Assembly (NCBI GenBank): GCA_018067045.1
Contig: JAGPVL010000040.1
Coordinates: forward strand, 1 to 64,000
Source: Gammaproteobacteria bacterium
GTDB taxonomy: Bacteria > Pseudomonadota > Gammaproteobacteria > Pseudomonadales > Alcanivoracaceae
DNA length: 64,000 bases
Reading direction: 5' to 3'
In this document: positions 18,604 to 28,409 of the stretch, piece after piece
How positions within the stretch are numbered: the stretch's first letter is position 1
Layout of the letters: each line of letters starts with the position of its first letter
The notes under the pieces: generated by a model
Told to the model about the DNA's origin: nothing
The model's input: only the letters and a program-made list of their open reading frames with translations
Databases searched by the model: none
Made by a program: the position numbers and the translations under genes

Positions 18604-18721
18604 GATTTGGTTTTGAAATACGTGGCGCGATATTCTTGAAACACGGAATATGCGCAAACACATCGCAACAAACAAACCGTTCCGCAACACAAAGACCTCA
18701 ACACATTAGGGTAGGCTGACA

Positions 18722-20008
18722 ATGAAAGTTCTCATCATCGGTGCAGGTGGACGCGAGCACGCGCTGGCATGGAAAGTTGCTCAGTCTAGTCAGGTCGAAA
18801 CCGTTTTTGTTGCACCGGGAAATGCTGGCAGCGCGCGCGAAGAAAAAGTCGTCAACGTCGCACTCGATGTGCTGGATAAACAAGGCCTTGCTGAACTGGT
18901 GCAACGCGAATCCATTGATCTCACCATCGTTGGTCCCGAAGCGCCATTGGTTGAAGGGCTGGTCAATTATTTTCAAGAACGCAACCTACCCTGTTTTGGC
19001 CCAACCCAAGGCGCGGCACAGCTGGAAGGCTCAAAAGCGTTCACCAAAGATTTCCTTGCCCGCCACAACATCCCCACATCCTCTTACGGCAACTTTACCG
19101 ACGTTGACCAAGCGCTCGCCTACGTGCGTGAACAAGGCGCACCGATTGTCGTGAAGGCAGACGGCCTTGCGGCCGGCAAAGGCGTTATCGTCGCCATGAC
19201 GCTCGCAGAAGCCGAAGACGCTGTGCGCGACATGCTCGATGGCAATCGTTTTGGCGATGCCGGCCATCGCGTCGTCATTGAAGAATTTTTGGAAGGCGAA
19301 GAAGCGAGCTTTATCGTCATGGTCGACGGCAAGAACGTACTGCCGATGGCCACCAGCCAAGATCATAAGCGCGTCGGCAATGGCGACACCGGCCCGAACA
19401 CTGGCGGCATGGGCGCCTACTCTCCTGCGCCGGTTGTGACGGCAGAGATTCACCAGCGCATTATGGACGAGGTCATCACACCGACCGTTGCGGGCATGGC
19501 CGCCGAAGGTAATTCGTACACCGGCTTTCTCTACGCGGGCTTAATGATTGCCGCCGACGGCACCCCGAAAGTGATCGAATTTAATTGCCGCTTTGGCGAT
19601 CCAGAAACGCAACCGATTATGATGCGCCTGCAATCTGATCTCAGCGCGCTGTGTATTGCTGCGCTCGATGGCAAGCTCGACCAATGCACCGCCCAATGGG
19701 ACCCGCGCCCGGCACTTGGCGTTGTACTGGCCGCAGGTGGCTACCCAGAGGATTATCGCAAAGGCGACATCATCAGTGGCCTCGACGGTGTCGATCAAGA
19801 CGATTTAAAAGTCTTCCACGCCGGCACTCGGGCAGACAACGGAAATGTCGTCACCGCCGGTGGCCGCGTACTCTGCGTCACCGCGCTCGGCAATAGCGTT
19901 GCCGCAGCACAACAGCGCGCCTATGAAGGCGTGCAACAGATCAGCTGGGCAGATTGCCTCTACCGCACCGACATTGGCTACCGCGCTGTCGCACGCGAGA
20001 AAAACTAA
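18722..20008 (+). CDS. purD: Phosphoribosylamine-glycine ligase
   Basis: ATP-dependent joining of glycine and phosphoribosylamine, step two of purine synthesis. 428 residues, normal. N-terminal KVLIIGAGGREHALAWK, ATP-grasp domain with IVVKADGLAAGKGVIVA near 140, HKRVGNGDTGPNTGGMGAYSPAP, and FNCRFGDPETQ for metal binding. It follows purH on the same strand. Confidence 0.98.
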   Translation: MKVLIIGAGGREHALAWKVAQSSQVETVFVAPGNAGSAREEKVVNVALDVLDKQGLAELVQRESIDLTIVGPEAPLVEGLVNYFQERNLPCFGPTQGAAQLEGSKAFTKDFLARHNIPTSSYGNFTDVDQALAYVREQGAPIVVKADGLAAGKGVIVAMTLAEAEDAVRDMLDGNRFGDAGHRVVIEEFLEGEEASFIVMVDGKNVLPMATSQDHKRVGNGDTGPNTGGMGAYSPAPVVTAEIHQRIMDEVITPTVAGMAAEGNSYTGFLYAGLMIAADGTPKVIEFNCRFGDPETQPIMMRLQSDLSALCIAALDGKLDQCTAQWDPRPALGVVLAAGGYPEDYRKGDIISGLDGVDQDDLKVFHAGTRADNGNVVTAGGRVLCVTALGNSVAAAQQRAYEGVQQISWADCLYRTDIGYRAVAREKN

Positions 20009-20132
20009 CCCTCTGCACACCGACTTCTCCTCAGCCAACCTCTCGTTACCGCGTCATTCAACCGAATGCGCGGTCTATCGGCGCGCATTACAAGAGCCAG
20101 ATCACATTATCACTAGCCCGTCAGTAGGATTT

Positions 20133-20161
20133 GTGACAACGTAAAAGGTCGCTGCCATAAT
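20133..20161 (+). promoter_or_regulatory. Sigma70-type promoter before the cNMP/rhodanese-retS unit
   Basis: GTGACA (20133-20138) and CATAAT (20156-20161) each differ by one base from the consensus hexamers and are 17 bp apart. It lies 106 bp before the next ATG. Confidence 0.6.
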
Positions 20162-20267
20162 CGCGCTACTTTTACTGGCGCCCAGCGCCTTAATAACGAG
20201 CGGCTCAACGTCATTTTCAGCAAAGAATAACGCCCAAGAGCCCAAGCGACCGCAGACAGGAAACGGC

Positions 20268-21347
20268 ATGACCGATACCCACATCGATCTAGACAAGCTC
20301 ACACACTTTATCCCGTTCGACTGCTTATCTGAATCGCACGTACGCGACATCTGTGGGCAAATAAAGGTCATCACTCTGCCGCCAGCGCGCGTTGTCTTTA
20401 AGCGCGGCGACCGCGCCGAACTTGCTTACTTTCTCGTTGAGGGTTCCGTCGACCTGACCGATGCCAGCTTCCAAGTTCGCAAATTCCCGTTCGACGATGA
20501 TGAAAACTATCTCGCTCTGGATAATTACGCCGAGCACACCGTCAACGCGATCACCACCATGCCATCTACCCTCTACGCGATGGAACGCAACAAGCTCGAT
20601 TTATTAATGACATGGACTCAAGCCGCCGAGTCGATGCTCGAAGATGATGCCGATGAACACGAACGGGACTGGATGGATTCACTGCTCGCTTCGGATTTAT
20701 TTTCCCAAGTACCGCCGCAGAAGATTCAGCAGTTATTTGTGAAATTTGAAGAAAAGGACGTCGCGCTCGGCGAGAAAATTGTTTGCGAAGGCGAATCTGG
20801 CGATGCGTTCTACGTCATCAAACGCGGCAAGGCGATGGTTAGCCGTAAGCAAGGCAGTCGCGAACAAACACTCGCAGGCCTCAGTGCCGGAAACTTCTTC
20901 GGCGAAGATGCATTAATTTCGGACACAGAGCGCAACGCAACCATCACCATGACCAGCGATGGTGTTCTGATGATGCTTGGCCAAGAAGATTTTCGTGACC
21001 TACTGCAAGCCTCTGTGGTGCGCAGAGTAACCGAAGACGAACTGGAAAAAATGGAAAACGAGGGAGATCGCGCCTGCGTGACCATCGACGTTCGTCTACC
21101 GATGGAATTCAAACACGACCGTACGCCCGGCGCACGCAACATCCCACTAACGGAGTTGCGTCGACAAATAAAATCCCTAGAAAAAGATTTCACCTATGTG
21201 GTCAGCTGTGATGGTGGCAGACGTAGCGAGCTAGGCGCCTACCTCCTCACGGAGGCGGGACTCGATGCCTACGTACTAGAGCGTAACAAAGAAGCACAAA
21301 CGGAAAGCGCGGAAGATGCCAAACAAGAAAGCTCGGAGCAGGCATAG
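20268..21347 (+). CDS. Two cNMP-binding-like domains plus rhodanese domain
   Basis: 359 residues, no signal peptide or membrane helix. A first, divergent cyclic nucleotide-binding-like domain spans about 14-115; a second, better one about 140-248 has the FFGEDALISDTERNATITM phosphate-binding cassette (a canonical Arg/Ala pattern, though degenerate). A rhodanese-like domain follows (262-340; IDVRLPMEFKHDRTPGARNIPL) with Cys314 in VVSCDGGRRSE. The tail is acidic and Gln/Glu-rich. Its 3' end overlaps the RetS-like gene by 32 bases, so they are translated together. No HTH is present, so it is not a Crp-type regulator; a signalling adaptor is plausible. In Pseudomonas purD is followed by retS, so this gene is an insertion in the conserved order. 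Confidence 0.82.
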   Translation: MTDTHIDLDKLTHFIPFDCLSESHVRDICGQIKVITLPPARVVFKRGDRAELAYFLVEGSVDLTDASFQVRKFPFDDDENYLALDNYAEHTVNAITTMPSTLYAMERNKLDLLMTWTQAAESMLEDDADEHERDWMDSLLASDLFSQVPPQKIQQLFVKFEEKDVALGEKIVCEGESGDAFYVIKRGKAMVSRKQGSREQTLAGLSAGNFFGEDALISDTERNATITMTSDGVLMMLGQEDFRDLLQASVVRRVTEDELEKMENEGDRACVTIDVRLPMEFKHDRTPGARNIPLTELRRQIKSLEKDFTYVVSCDGGRRSELGAYLLTEAGLDAYVLERNKEAQTESAEDAKQESSEQA

Positions 21348-24204
21348 CCCGCTCAAACATTTTGCACTCCTTGTCTTATTCACGCTGGCGAGCGTTCAGG
21401 CAGTAGCATCCACGCCTCCGCCGTTTGTGATCGCCGAAAATCAACAATCCAACCGCATCACCATTTATGCCGAGCACCTACCCGACCCCGACGGCCGGAT
21501 TAATCTCAACGACCTGCTCAGCGGCCAGTATGATGACGACTTTAAACCTGCCACCCAAGCGCGCCAGCGTTTAGGTTATGCCAGCAGTGCATGGTGGATT
21601 CGCGTTGCGCTAAAAAATGACAGCGACAAACCCATCAATCGCATTCTTGAATTGTCGCCAGGGCATTTTTCCAAACTCACTTTTTATACGCCTGACAACA
21701 CTGGCTATACCGCCCACCACTCGGGCAGCTCGCTTTCGCCGCCTTGGGCCGACATTCGTGATCGCCGCCAGCTTTACCAGCTAACGCTACCGGCACACAG
21801 TGCCCATGTTTATTATGCTCATGCGACGCCGTCTGGGAGTATGAACTACACCCTTTATATCAGCACTCTGCCTGAGCAGATGGAGCGTAACCTCGCCATC
21901 GATAGCGCCTACCTCATCAGTGCGGGGCTTTTATTTGGCCTGCTGTTATTTAATGGCGGACAGCTCTACTACACCCGTAATCGCGGCCAGCTTTACTATG
22001 TGTTAACCATGCTGTCAGTTCTGATTATCGCCCTGACCGCATCCGGTTTTATTGGCGTTCGATACTTCGCGTTTGAAGGTTTGCAGCCGCGTTTAGAGGC
22101 CCTCGCGGTCATGTCCGGCTATGGCTTCGCCCTGCTGTTTGCGCGTCACTTTCTTAACACGCGTCTCTACGCACCGCGTTTAGACATGCTGCTACACGGC
22201 CTCGCCTTGAGTTGCGCGTTCGTCGCACTGCTGTCGCTATCGCTCACCGAAACCAATGCCGCAATGGTGACTTATCTGTACGCAGCCATATTAACGCTGC
22301 CGGCCTTTTATGCCGGTATCGTCGCACTACGCGCCGAGGCACAACACGCTAGACTTTACCTCGCCGCACGTAGCAGCCTCGCGTTTGTTGCCTTGCTAAC
22401 GGCGCTCAATAATTTCGATTTACTCTCTGTTTCAACGGAACTGCCACTCATTATTTTGCTGGCCGGCACCGTCGAAGCCATGATCTTTACCTTTGGCCTC
22501 ACCAGCCAACGGGAACGTGCCTTGCAGCAGCAACTAAAATTCAGGCAAAAGCAGGTACTCGAAGAATCCACTTGGCAAACTCGCAGCGAAACATTGGCAC
22601 GGGTTAGCCACGAAATACGCACCCCGATGAGTGGCATTCTCGGTATGGCCGAGCTTCTCACCGACACGCCGCTCACCCCCAACCAAAAAGAGTGCGTGCG
22701 ATCCATTCGATCGGCCGGCGAAAATTTATTGCGTATTATTAATGACGTATTGGAATACTCTCGGCTTGATCAAGGCGCCACTGACGTCAACAGAGAACGG
22801 TTCGATTTGTCCGAATTAACCATGGATGCACTCGAACTATTTCGTGAGCGTGCAGAAGAAAAAGAAATTGAATTAATCCCGCATATCCACACCAATGTAC
22901 CGATTTTTGTCGAAGGTGATCACGGCAAATTAAAGCAAATTCTGACCAATATTCTTGGCGCCTGTATTCGTCACACCAGTCATGGTGAATTGGTTCTGGA
23001 CGTCTCGCGCGACCCAAGTGGTCTGGCCGATCACCTGCGTTTTGAATTTGAAGGCAGCGCAATGAAATCCCTGCATGACCACCTAGCGGGCTTTTCACCT
23101 GGCGACGAAGGCATCTCTGATACCGACAGCACGGCTCTCGGACTGACCATTGCCCATCAGTTGGTACATGCGATGGGCGGAAAGGGCGGCCTGCGTGAAG
23201 GGCGGCGCGGCAATCTTGTCTGTTGGATTAACCTGCCTCTGCCTGCCAGCAACACACAAAACGATTTAGAAACCCCGGTTGATGCGGCCATGCTCGCAGG
23301 CCAGTCGATGCTGGTAATTGATGATTCAAATACCGTCACCCGCGTGATTCGCCAACAAGCCTTGTCGTGGGGCATGCGCGTCACCGTCTGCCATGATCCG
23401 CGCGAAGCACTCGCCACTATTCGCACGCAAGCAAACTTAAAAGAACCCTATAGCGTCATCTTGCTCGATCATCAGATGCCCGGCATCAACGGTATGCAAC
23501 TGGCGGCACGCATCCATGAAGACCCGGTCATCACTCACCCACTCATCCTAATCATGCTGACGGGCGTGCAGGACGCACCGACGTCGACCACCGCGCGCAA
23601 TGTCGGCATTCACAAAGTGCTGACCAAACCCGTTTCAGGCCAACGACTCAAACAGGCCATCGCCGAAGCGCTCGGTGTGCTCTCTGCACACAAGTCTGCC
23701 AGCCCCAGCTTGACGCCACGTCGCAATCTAAAGGTGTTGGTGGCAGAAGATCATCTGCTTAGCCAGAAAGTCATTCGTGGCATGCTCGGCAAGCTCGGCC
23801 TGACGCCCGACGTTGTCGCCAATGGTCGCGATGCGCTCAACGCCGTACGCAATGGCAGCTACGATATCGTCTTAATGGATTGTGAGATGCCGGAGATGGA
23901 TGGCTTTGAAGCCACCCGCAATATTCGCCAGTGGGAGCAAAATGAAAAACGTACCCCCACGCCTATCATCGCCCTAACGGCCCATATTCTGCGCGAGCAT
24001 CGCGAACGCAGTTTGGCTGCCGGAATGAATGCTCACGTGCCGAAGCCGATTGAAATTGGCGCGCTCAGTGAAGTGATTGTGCGCTTTACGGCCAATACAC
24101 CAGCCGCAACGCCCACAGCAACAGCGTCACTTCATCACAACAACAATGACGCAGGCGAAAGCAACGTCGCTCACACGAATAAAGATAAGGACACATCACT
24201 ATAG
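21316..24204 (+). CDS. retS: RetS-like hybrid sensor histidine kinase
   Basis: 962 residues, like RetS of Pseudomonas (about 940), and at the same place after purD. Signal peptide, periplasmic 7TMR-DISMED2 carbohydrate-binding-like domain (about 36-185), seven-helix 7TMR-DISM membrane region (about 195-395), HisKA with H-box VSHEIRTPM (His432), an ATP-binding region, and two receiver domains with Asp718 (LLDHQMPG) and Asp855 (LMDCEMPE). The ATP-binding part looks degenerate: the N-box reads TNILGACIRHT, with Ala549 where the usual second Asn stands, and the DxGxG motif is missing. In Pseudomonas RetS acts by binding and inhibiting GacS, so loss of kinase activity would fit. GGAAAG lies eight bases before the start. 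Confidence 0.85.
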   Translation: MPNKKARSRHSPLKHFALLVLFTLASVQAVASTPPPFVIAENQQSNRITIYAEHLPDPDGRINLNDLLSGQYDDDFKPATQARQRLGYASSAWWIRVALKNDSDKPINRILELSPGHFSKLTFYTPDNTGYTAHHSGSSLSPPWADIRDRRQLYQLTLPAHSAHVYYAHATPSGSMNYTLYISTLPEQMERNLAIDSAYLISAGLLFGLLLFNGGQLYYTRNRGQLYYVLTMLSVLIIALTASGFIGVRYFAFEGLQPRLEALAVMSGYGFALLFARHFLNTRLYAPRLDMLLHGLALSCAFVALLSLSLTETNAAMVTYLYAAILTLPAFYAGIVALRAEAQHARLYLAARSSLAFVALLTALNNFDLLSVSTELPLIILLAGTVEAMIFTFGLTSQRERALQQQLKFRQKQVLEESTWQTRSETLARVSHEIRTPMSGILGMAELLTDTPLTPNQKECVRSIRSAGENLLRIINDVLEYSRLDQGATDVNRERFDLSELTMDALELFRERAEEKEIELIPHIHTNVPIFVEGDHGKLKQILTNILGACIRHTSHGELVLDVSRDPSGLADHLRFEFEGSAMKSLHDHLAGFSPGDEGISDTDSTALGLTIAHQLVHAMGGKGGLREGRRGNLVCWINLPLPASNTQNDLETPVDAAMLAGQSMLVIDDSNTVTRVIRQQALSWGMRVTVCHDPREALATIRTQANLKEPYSVILLDHQMPGINGMQLAARIHEDPVITHPLILIMLTGVQDAPTSTTARNVGIHKVLTKPVSGQRLKQAIAEALGVLSAHKSASPSLTPRRNLKVLVAEDHLLSQKVIRGMLGKLGLTPDVVANGRDALNAVRNGSYDIVLMDCEMPEMDGFEATRNIRQWEQNEKRTPTPIIALTAHILREHRERSLAAGMNAHVPKPIEIGALSEVIVRFTANTPAATPTATASLHHNNNDAGESNVAHTNKDKDTSL

Positions 24205-24250
24205 AAGCGCAACGCGGCGCTAAACGATAACCGCCGCCCTGCTGCGCTCA

Positions 24251-25726
24251 CTAATTCGCCGGCACTGCACGCGTACTGCACCACTGACGTAGTGCCGCCA
24301 ATGACTCCGCCATCGTGACTGACAACGGCACGGTAGAGCGTAGTTCATCGCATAAGTGAGCATCTTCCAGCATCATCTCTGCCGCTTGAGCACTATACAG
24401 CGCGGCGACAACAGCTTGCTCTATTTCAGCACCGGTAAAGCCTTCAGATAACTCTGCTAGCAAACCTAAATCAAACGTTGTGGCGTCCTGCTTACGCTTG
24501 TCCAAATGAATGCGGAAAATCTCGTGGCGAATCGTCGCATCCGGCAAGTCGACAAAAAACAGTTCATCAAAGCGACCCTTACGAATCAGCTCTGGCGGCA
24601 AGTCAGCAATTTGGTTCGCTGTTGCCACTAAAAATACTGGAGACTTTCTTTCCGCCATCCAGGTTAATAACGTGCCCAAAACACGGCGCGAGGTGCCGCC
24701 ATCATTGTCACCGCTGGCGATACCTTTCTCGATTTCATCAATCCATAACACGCATGGCGACATCGTCTCGGCGAGGCGCAGTGCTTCACGCACATTACGT
24801 TCCGACTCGCCAAAAAACTTGTTATACACCGCGCCCATATCAAAACGTAGTAATGGCAAATGCCACATGCCGGCCACCGCCTTCGCCGCCAGACTTTTAC
24901 CGCCGCCCTGAACTCCCACCAATAAAATGCCGCGCGGCGCGTCCAACGCACCTGGGGAGCCCGTGAATGCCTGCTCGCGCTTCATCAGCCAACCACGCAA
25001 ACCATTTAGCCCACCGACCTGTGAAAACTGTGCCGTGTCGTATTCATAGCTGAGCACACTCTCCATATCCATGAGGTTAAATTTTGCCTTGTTAACCTCG
25101 GCGAGATCAGTATCGGTAATGGCGCCATCATCGACGATCGCGCCACGAGCCAAGCGCCGCGCATCTTCATGGGTTGCACCGCGTAAATTACGCACCACCT
25201 TCTCAAGAGAGGCACGATCTGTGCGCACCCGCTGCCCGGTACGCTTGGCATAGCCTCGCGCCTCATCCTGAACAATCGACAACAATTGCGTTTCGTCCGG
25301 CATAGACAACTCACAGCGTGCGCAAAGGCGCTGCAACTCCGGCGGCAGATCCAATGCATGGCTGATCAACACCAACGTATGCCCAACCTCTTCATGGCGT
25401 AGCGCGATCTCTTTCATCAATCGGACGATCTTCGGGTCGTCCTTCAAAAACGGATGGATATCGCACAGTGCATAGATGCCAGCTTCCTTCGTGCCCCGCA
25501 CCTGACCGAGCATCGCAATAGGATCGGCATTGTTCTTTTGCGCTGGCGCGTCAATAAGCTCCTCACGGCGCAAACCATCGGTAATGGTCCACGAAAAGAT
25601 CGGCAACGCTTGCTCCATCGCAATCCGCCGCAGCACGCTCAGCGCGCGCGGTTCATCCCATGTTTCGATTAAAATAATCGGGTAACGCGACGCCAGCAGC
25701 AGCCGCAAATCGTTCAGTTCTGTCAT
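24251..25726 (-). CDS. AAA+ ATPase, Ycf46-like
   Basis: 491 residues. The N-terminal half (1-230) is the domain that precedes the ATPase in Ycf46-type proteins ([20 protein letters not shown]). The AAA+ module has Walker A GVQGGGKS, Walker [12 protein letters not shown], sensor 1 LVATANQI, the Arg finger region [17 protein letters not shown], and a C-terminal lid with sensor 2 ([11 protein letters not shown]). Ycf46 homologues are found in cyanobacteria, plastids and many proteobacteria with poorly known roles; photosynthesis and CO2 uptake links are reported for cyanobacteria only. The gene is convergent with retS and divergent from coq7. Confidence 0.85.
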   Translation of the reverse strand: MTELNDLRLLLASRYPIILIETWDEPRALSVLRRIAMEQALPIFSWTITDGLRREELIDAPAQKNNADPIAMLGQVRGTKEAGIYALCDIHPFLKDDPKIVRLMKEIALRHEEVGHTLVLISHALDLPPELQRLCARCELSMPDETQLLSIVQDEARGYAKRTGQRVRTDRASLEKVVRNLRGATHEDARRLARGAIVDDGAITDTDLAEVNKAKFNLMDMESVLSYEYDTAQFSQVGGLNGLRGWLMKREQAFTGSPGALDAPRGILLVGVQGGGKSLAAKAVAGMWHLPLLRFDMGAVYNKFFGESERNVREALRLAETMSPCVLWIDEIEKGIASGDNDGGTSRRVLGTLLTWMAERKSPVFLVATANQIADLPPELIRKGRFDELFFVDLPDATIRHEIFRIHLDKRKQDATTFDLGLLAELSEGFTGAEIEQAVVAALYSAQAAEMMLEDAHLCDELRSTVPLSVTMAESLAALRQWCSTRAVPAN

Positions 25727-25826
25727 TGCTATAGGGCCCTTTTCCCCAGAGAGGCGGCAATGCCTCTTTTATACGTCACTGCCAAACATAGCTGCAGTTA
25801 AGACTATCAGAAGTTATACTCGCACG

Positions 25827-26474
25827 ATGAATAGACCTCGCCAATTAAGTGCTACGGACATGTTACTGGGCCGTTTTGAGAATGCCTTGCGCACGCTCTC
25901 ACCCGGCGCAACCCAAGCAGAACGTCGTCCCGCCGCCACCGAGCCCGCCGCCAACGCCTTGAATGCGAGCGACAGCAAACATATTGCTGGGCTCATGCGT
26001 ATCAACCATACCGGCGAAGTCTGCGCGCAAGCGCTTTATCAAGGCCAAGCCACCACCGCGCGGCTGCCGCGCGTTCGACTTGCCATGGAACAGGCAGCCC
26101 GCGAGGAAGAGGATCATCTTGCTTGGTGTGAAGAGCGCCTCAACGAACTTGAAAGCGCACCCAGCAAACTTAACCCCGTGTTTTATGCCATGTCGTTTTC
26201 ACTCGGTGCCGTCGCTGGGTTAGCAGGCGATCGCTGGAGCCTAGGCTTCGTCTCCGAAACAGAACGACAAGTTGTGCGGCACCTAGAAGACCACCTCGCC
26301 CAGCTACCCCCATCAGATCTACGCAGCCAAGCCATCCTCAAGCAGATGCGTGACGATGAGTTAAAACATGCTGTCAGCGCAGAAGAAAGCGGCGGCGCAC
26401 CACTGCCCGGCCCTCTTCGCTCCGTTATGGCGCTGATGAGTAAAGTCATGACGTGGAGCACCTACCGCATTTAG
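25827..26474 (+). CDS. coq7: Demethoxyubiquinone hydroxylase Coq7
   Basis: Di-iron monooxygenase that hydroxylates 2-polyprenyl-3-methyl-6-methoxy-1,4-benzoquinol in ubiquinone synthesis; it replaces UbiF of E. coli. 215 residues with the ferritin-like iron ligands in repeated E...ExxH motifs: [31 protein letters not shown] and the C-terminal RDDELKHA. Membrane-associated hydrophobic surface in [14 protein letters not shown]. In Pseudomonas it also neighbours speD. REP repeats and a strong terminator follow. Confidence 0.95.
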   Translation: MNRPRQLSATDMLLGRFENALRTLSPGATQAERRPAATEPAANALNASDSKHIAGLMRINHTGEVCAQALYQGQATTARLPRVRLAMEQAAREEEDHLAWCEERLNELESAPSKLNPVFYAMSFSLGAVAGLAGDRWSLGFVSETERQVVRHLEDHLAQLPPSDLRSQAILKQMRDDELKHAVSAEESGGAPLPGPLRSVMALMSKVMTWSTYRI

Positions 26475-26484
26475 TCACTCGGCG

Positions 26485-26560
26485 CTTGTGGAAGCTCCCG
26501 TTCAGACGATAGGCGTGCGGCTTAGCTCGGCGCTGTTCGCTTGCAAGCAAGCTCCCACAA
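26485..26560. repeat. REP pair (BIME-like) downstream of coq7
   Basis: A degenerate TTGTGGAAGCTCCCG half (from 26485) and an inverted TCGCTTGCAAGCAAGCTCCC half (26537-26556, then ACAA). The motif matches the Pseudomonas-type REP family and recurs elsewhere in this window. Confidence 0.75.
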
Positions 26561-26571
26561 GGGCAAAAGAA

Positions 26572-26615
26572 AGACATAAAAAAAGAGCCTCAATTGAGGC
26601 TCTTTTTTTATGTCT
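26572..26615. terminator. 44-bp perfect palindrome, bidirectional terminator
   Basis: The 44 bases are a perfect palindrome centred at 26593/26594: AGACAT, seven A, GAGCCTCAA and their complement. On either strand it gives a GC stem followed by seven T. It lies between convergent coq7 and speD and would end both. Confidence 0.93.
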
Positions 26616-26635
26616 GCGAAAACAATCTGCGCAGA

Positions 26636-27439
26636 TTAATCAAGATTGCGAGAATAAAATATTTCCAGCATCTCTTTACGTAACCGCTCTTCAATATCCG
26701 CCAACTCTTTCTCGGTGAACTCTTCGCGGCCAGCACCAAACAGATAGTTGTCGATATCAAAATCCTTCAACAACATCTTAGTGTGGAAAACATTTTCCTG
26801 ATAAACATTCACATCAATCATCTGATACGCATTCTGCGTATCTTCAGTGAGGAAGTTCTGGATCGAATTAATGTCGTGATCGATATAATGCTTGGTGCCG
26901 TCGACATCACGGGTCATACCGCGGACGCGGTAATCAACCGTGACAATATCCGAATCAAAACTGTGGATCAGATAGTTCAACGCTCGTAGCGGTGAAATAA
27001 CACCACAGGTCGATACATCTACATCGACACGAAACGTTGAAATACCATTATCCGGATGCGACTCAGGATAGGTATGCACCGTCACGTGGCTTTTATCGAG
27101 GTGGGCGACGATAGTATCAGGGAGCGGACCCGGCGCTTCTTCCCAACCGTCATCCGACGGCGGGTTTTCATGCTCAGCAATCAGCATGGTTACGCTGGCG
27201 CCCTGAGGATCATAATCCTGACGGGCGACGTTCAAGATGTTCGCGCCAATGATCTTCGTGACATTGGTGAGAATCTCAGTCAAACGCTCGGCATTATAAA
27301 GCTCATCGATATACTCGATGTATTCTTTACGGTGCTGCTCCGTTTTCGCATAACTGATATCGAAAATATTAAAGCTCAACGACTTGGTCAGGTTATTAAA
27401 ACCGTGCAAGCGGATCTTGGGGTTAGGATCTTTCACCAT
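26636..27439 (-). CDS. speD: S-adenosylmethionine decarboxylase proenzyme
   Basis: Makes decarboxylated SAM for spermidine synthesis. 267 residues, the long gammaproteobacterial class (E. coli 264). The proenzyme self-cleaves before Ser117 ([15 protein letters not shown]) to give the pyruvoyl group; E. coli uses Ser112 in the same motif. [13 protein letters not shown] contains the proton-donor Cys, and [15 protein letters not shown] is conserved. It is the last gene of the osmC-VOC-speD operon, 11 bp after the VOC gene. Confidence 0.97.
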   Translation of the reverse strand: MVKDPNPKIRLHGFNNLTKSLSFNIFDISYAKTEQHRKEYIEYIDELYNAERLTEILTNVTKIIGANILNVARQDYDPQGASVTMLIAEHENPPSDDGWEEAPGPLPDTIVAHLDKSHVTVHTYPESHPDNGISTFRVDVDVSTCGVISPLRALNYLIHSFDSDIVTVDYRVRGMTRDVDGTKHYIDHDINSIQNFLTEDTQNAYQMIDVNVYQENVFHTKMLLKDFDIDNYLFGAGREEFTEKELADIEERLRKEMLEIFYSRNLD

Positions 27440-27450
27440 AATTGTACGTC

Positions 27451-27879
27451 CTACGCCTGACCAACAGCCGCTTTAACAAAGCGACCACCAGAAATTGGAG
27501 GGTGATAAATGATTTGCACCACGACACCTTCCGGATCAACACAATAAAAGCTACGCGCGCCATCTCGATGGGTGCGCGGCTCCGACTTCATTTTAACATC
27601 CGCTTGTTGCAGAAACCTGAACCAGTCATCGACGTCGTCCGGTGTATCCACAATAAAACCGATATGGTCCAGCCGCTGCGGCGGAGTAAACTCGCCATCC
27701 TTCCAGCGGTGCAGGGCCAGATTGTCGCTACCAGAACAAAGATAGACATTATCTTCATCTGGTCGCCACTCGACCTTCATTCCCATCAGGTCGATATAAA
27801 AATACTCACTCGCCGGCAAGTCGCGCACAAACAATGCAACATGACGCAGGCCGGCGTGAGGGCGCGGACGCTCGATCAT
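27451..27879 (-). CDS. VOC (glyoxalase/dioxygenase) family protein
   Basis: 142 residues with two beta-alpha-beta-beta-beta modules. His in [11 protein letters not shown], His in [10 protein letters not shown] and Glu in [16 protein letters not shown] are candidate metal ligands; the last motif is typical of glyoxalase I and ring-cleaving dioxygenase relatives. The substrate is not predictable. It overlaps the OsmC gene by four bases (ATGA) and lies 11 bp before speD, so it is translated in that operon. Confidence 0.87.
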   Translation of the reverse strand: MIERPRPHAGLRHVALFVRDLPASEYFYIDLMGMKVEWRPDEDNVYLCSGSDNLALHRWKDGEFTPPQRLDHIGFIVDTPDDVDDWFRFLQQADVKMKSEPRTHRDGARSFYCVDPEGVVVQIIYHPPISGGRFVKAAVGQA

Positions 27880-28301
27880 GACGCGTCAACAACCTCGTAG
27901 CTATGCTCAATCGCCACTCCGCCTCGGGCCAGCATAATAGAGCCTGAGCAATACTTCTCGGCAGACAACTCAACAGCTCGTTTGACCTGATTTTCTTTCA
28001 GATTACGGCCCGTCACGACAAAATGCATATGAATCCGGGTAAATACCGCAGGCACTTCGTCCTCTGCTCGCTCCGCATTCATCTGGCAGACGCAGTCTGT
28101 TACATCCTGCCGAGATTTTTTCAAAATATGCACGACGTCGAACGAGGCGCAGCTACCCACGCCCATCAACACCATTTCCATCGGCCGCATACCACGGTTC
28201 TGACCGCCGTGATCCGGCGGCCCATCCGCTAGAATTTTGTGTCCTGAGCCTGACTCAGCCTCGAAACAGACCTCGCCTTGCCAGCGTATTTCAGCCTTCA
28301 T
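27876..28301 (-). CDS. OsmC family protein
   Basis: 141 residues from ATG 28301 (RBS GAGG seven bases upstream). OsmC/Ohr fold with a conserved Cys in VLMGVGSCASFDVVHIL and a second in SAEKYCSGSIML, as in the peroxidase-type members, and the HHxxE-free YhfA-like N-terminus MKAEIRWQGEVCFEAES. Probably reduces hydroperoxides or acts on thiols; substrate unknown. It is next to vfr, divergently transcribed, as in Pseudomonas, where speD also follows. Confidence 0.87.
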   Translation of the reverse strand: MKAEIRWQGEVCFEAESGSGHKILADGPPDHGGQNRGMRPMEMVLMGVGSCASFDVVHILKKSRQDVTDCVCQMNAERAEDEVPAVFTRIHMHFVVTGRNLKENQVKRAVELSAEKYCSGSIMLARGGVAIEHSYEVVDAS

Positions 28302-28390
28302 GATTACCTCGCAATCTGAGCGCGCGCAGATTAACACATGCCTGCCGGGACACCCATCCCCCGGAACCTAAAGCGTGCGAAAAGGTCCGA

Positions 28391-28409
28391 CTTCACGCAC
28401 TCCGTGAAG
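28391..28409. repeat. Hairpin between osmC and vfr
   Basis: CTTCACG (28391-28397) and CGTGAAG (28403-28409) flank a five-base loop in the divergent promoter region. It may be an operator or leader structure for vfr. Confidence 0.45.

Noticed and set aside
18652-18668. PurR-like box (GCGCAAAC) before purD
   Set aside because: Only one half-site matches the consensus; the other half does not.
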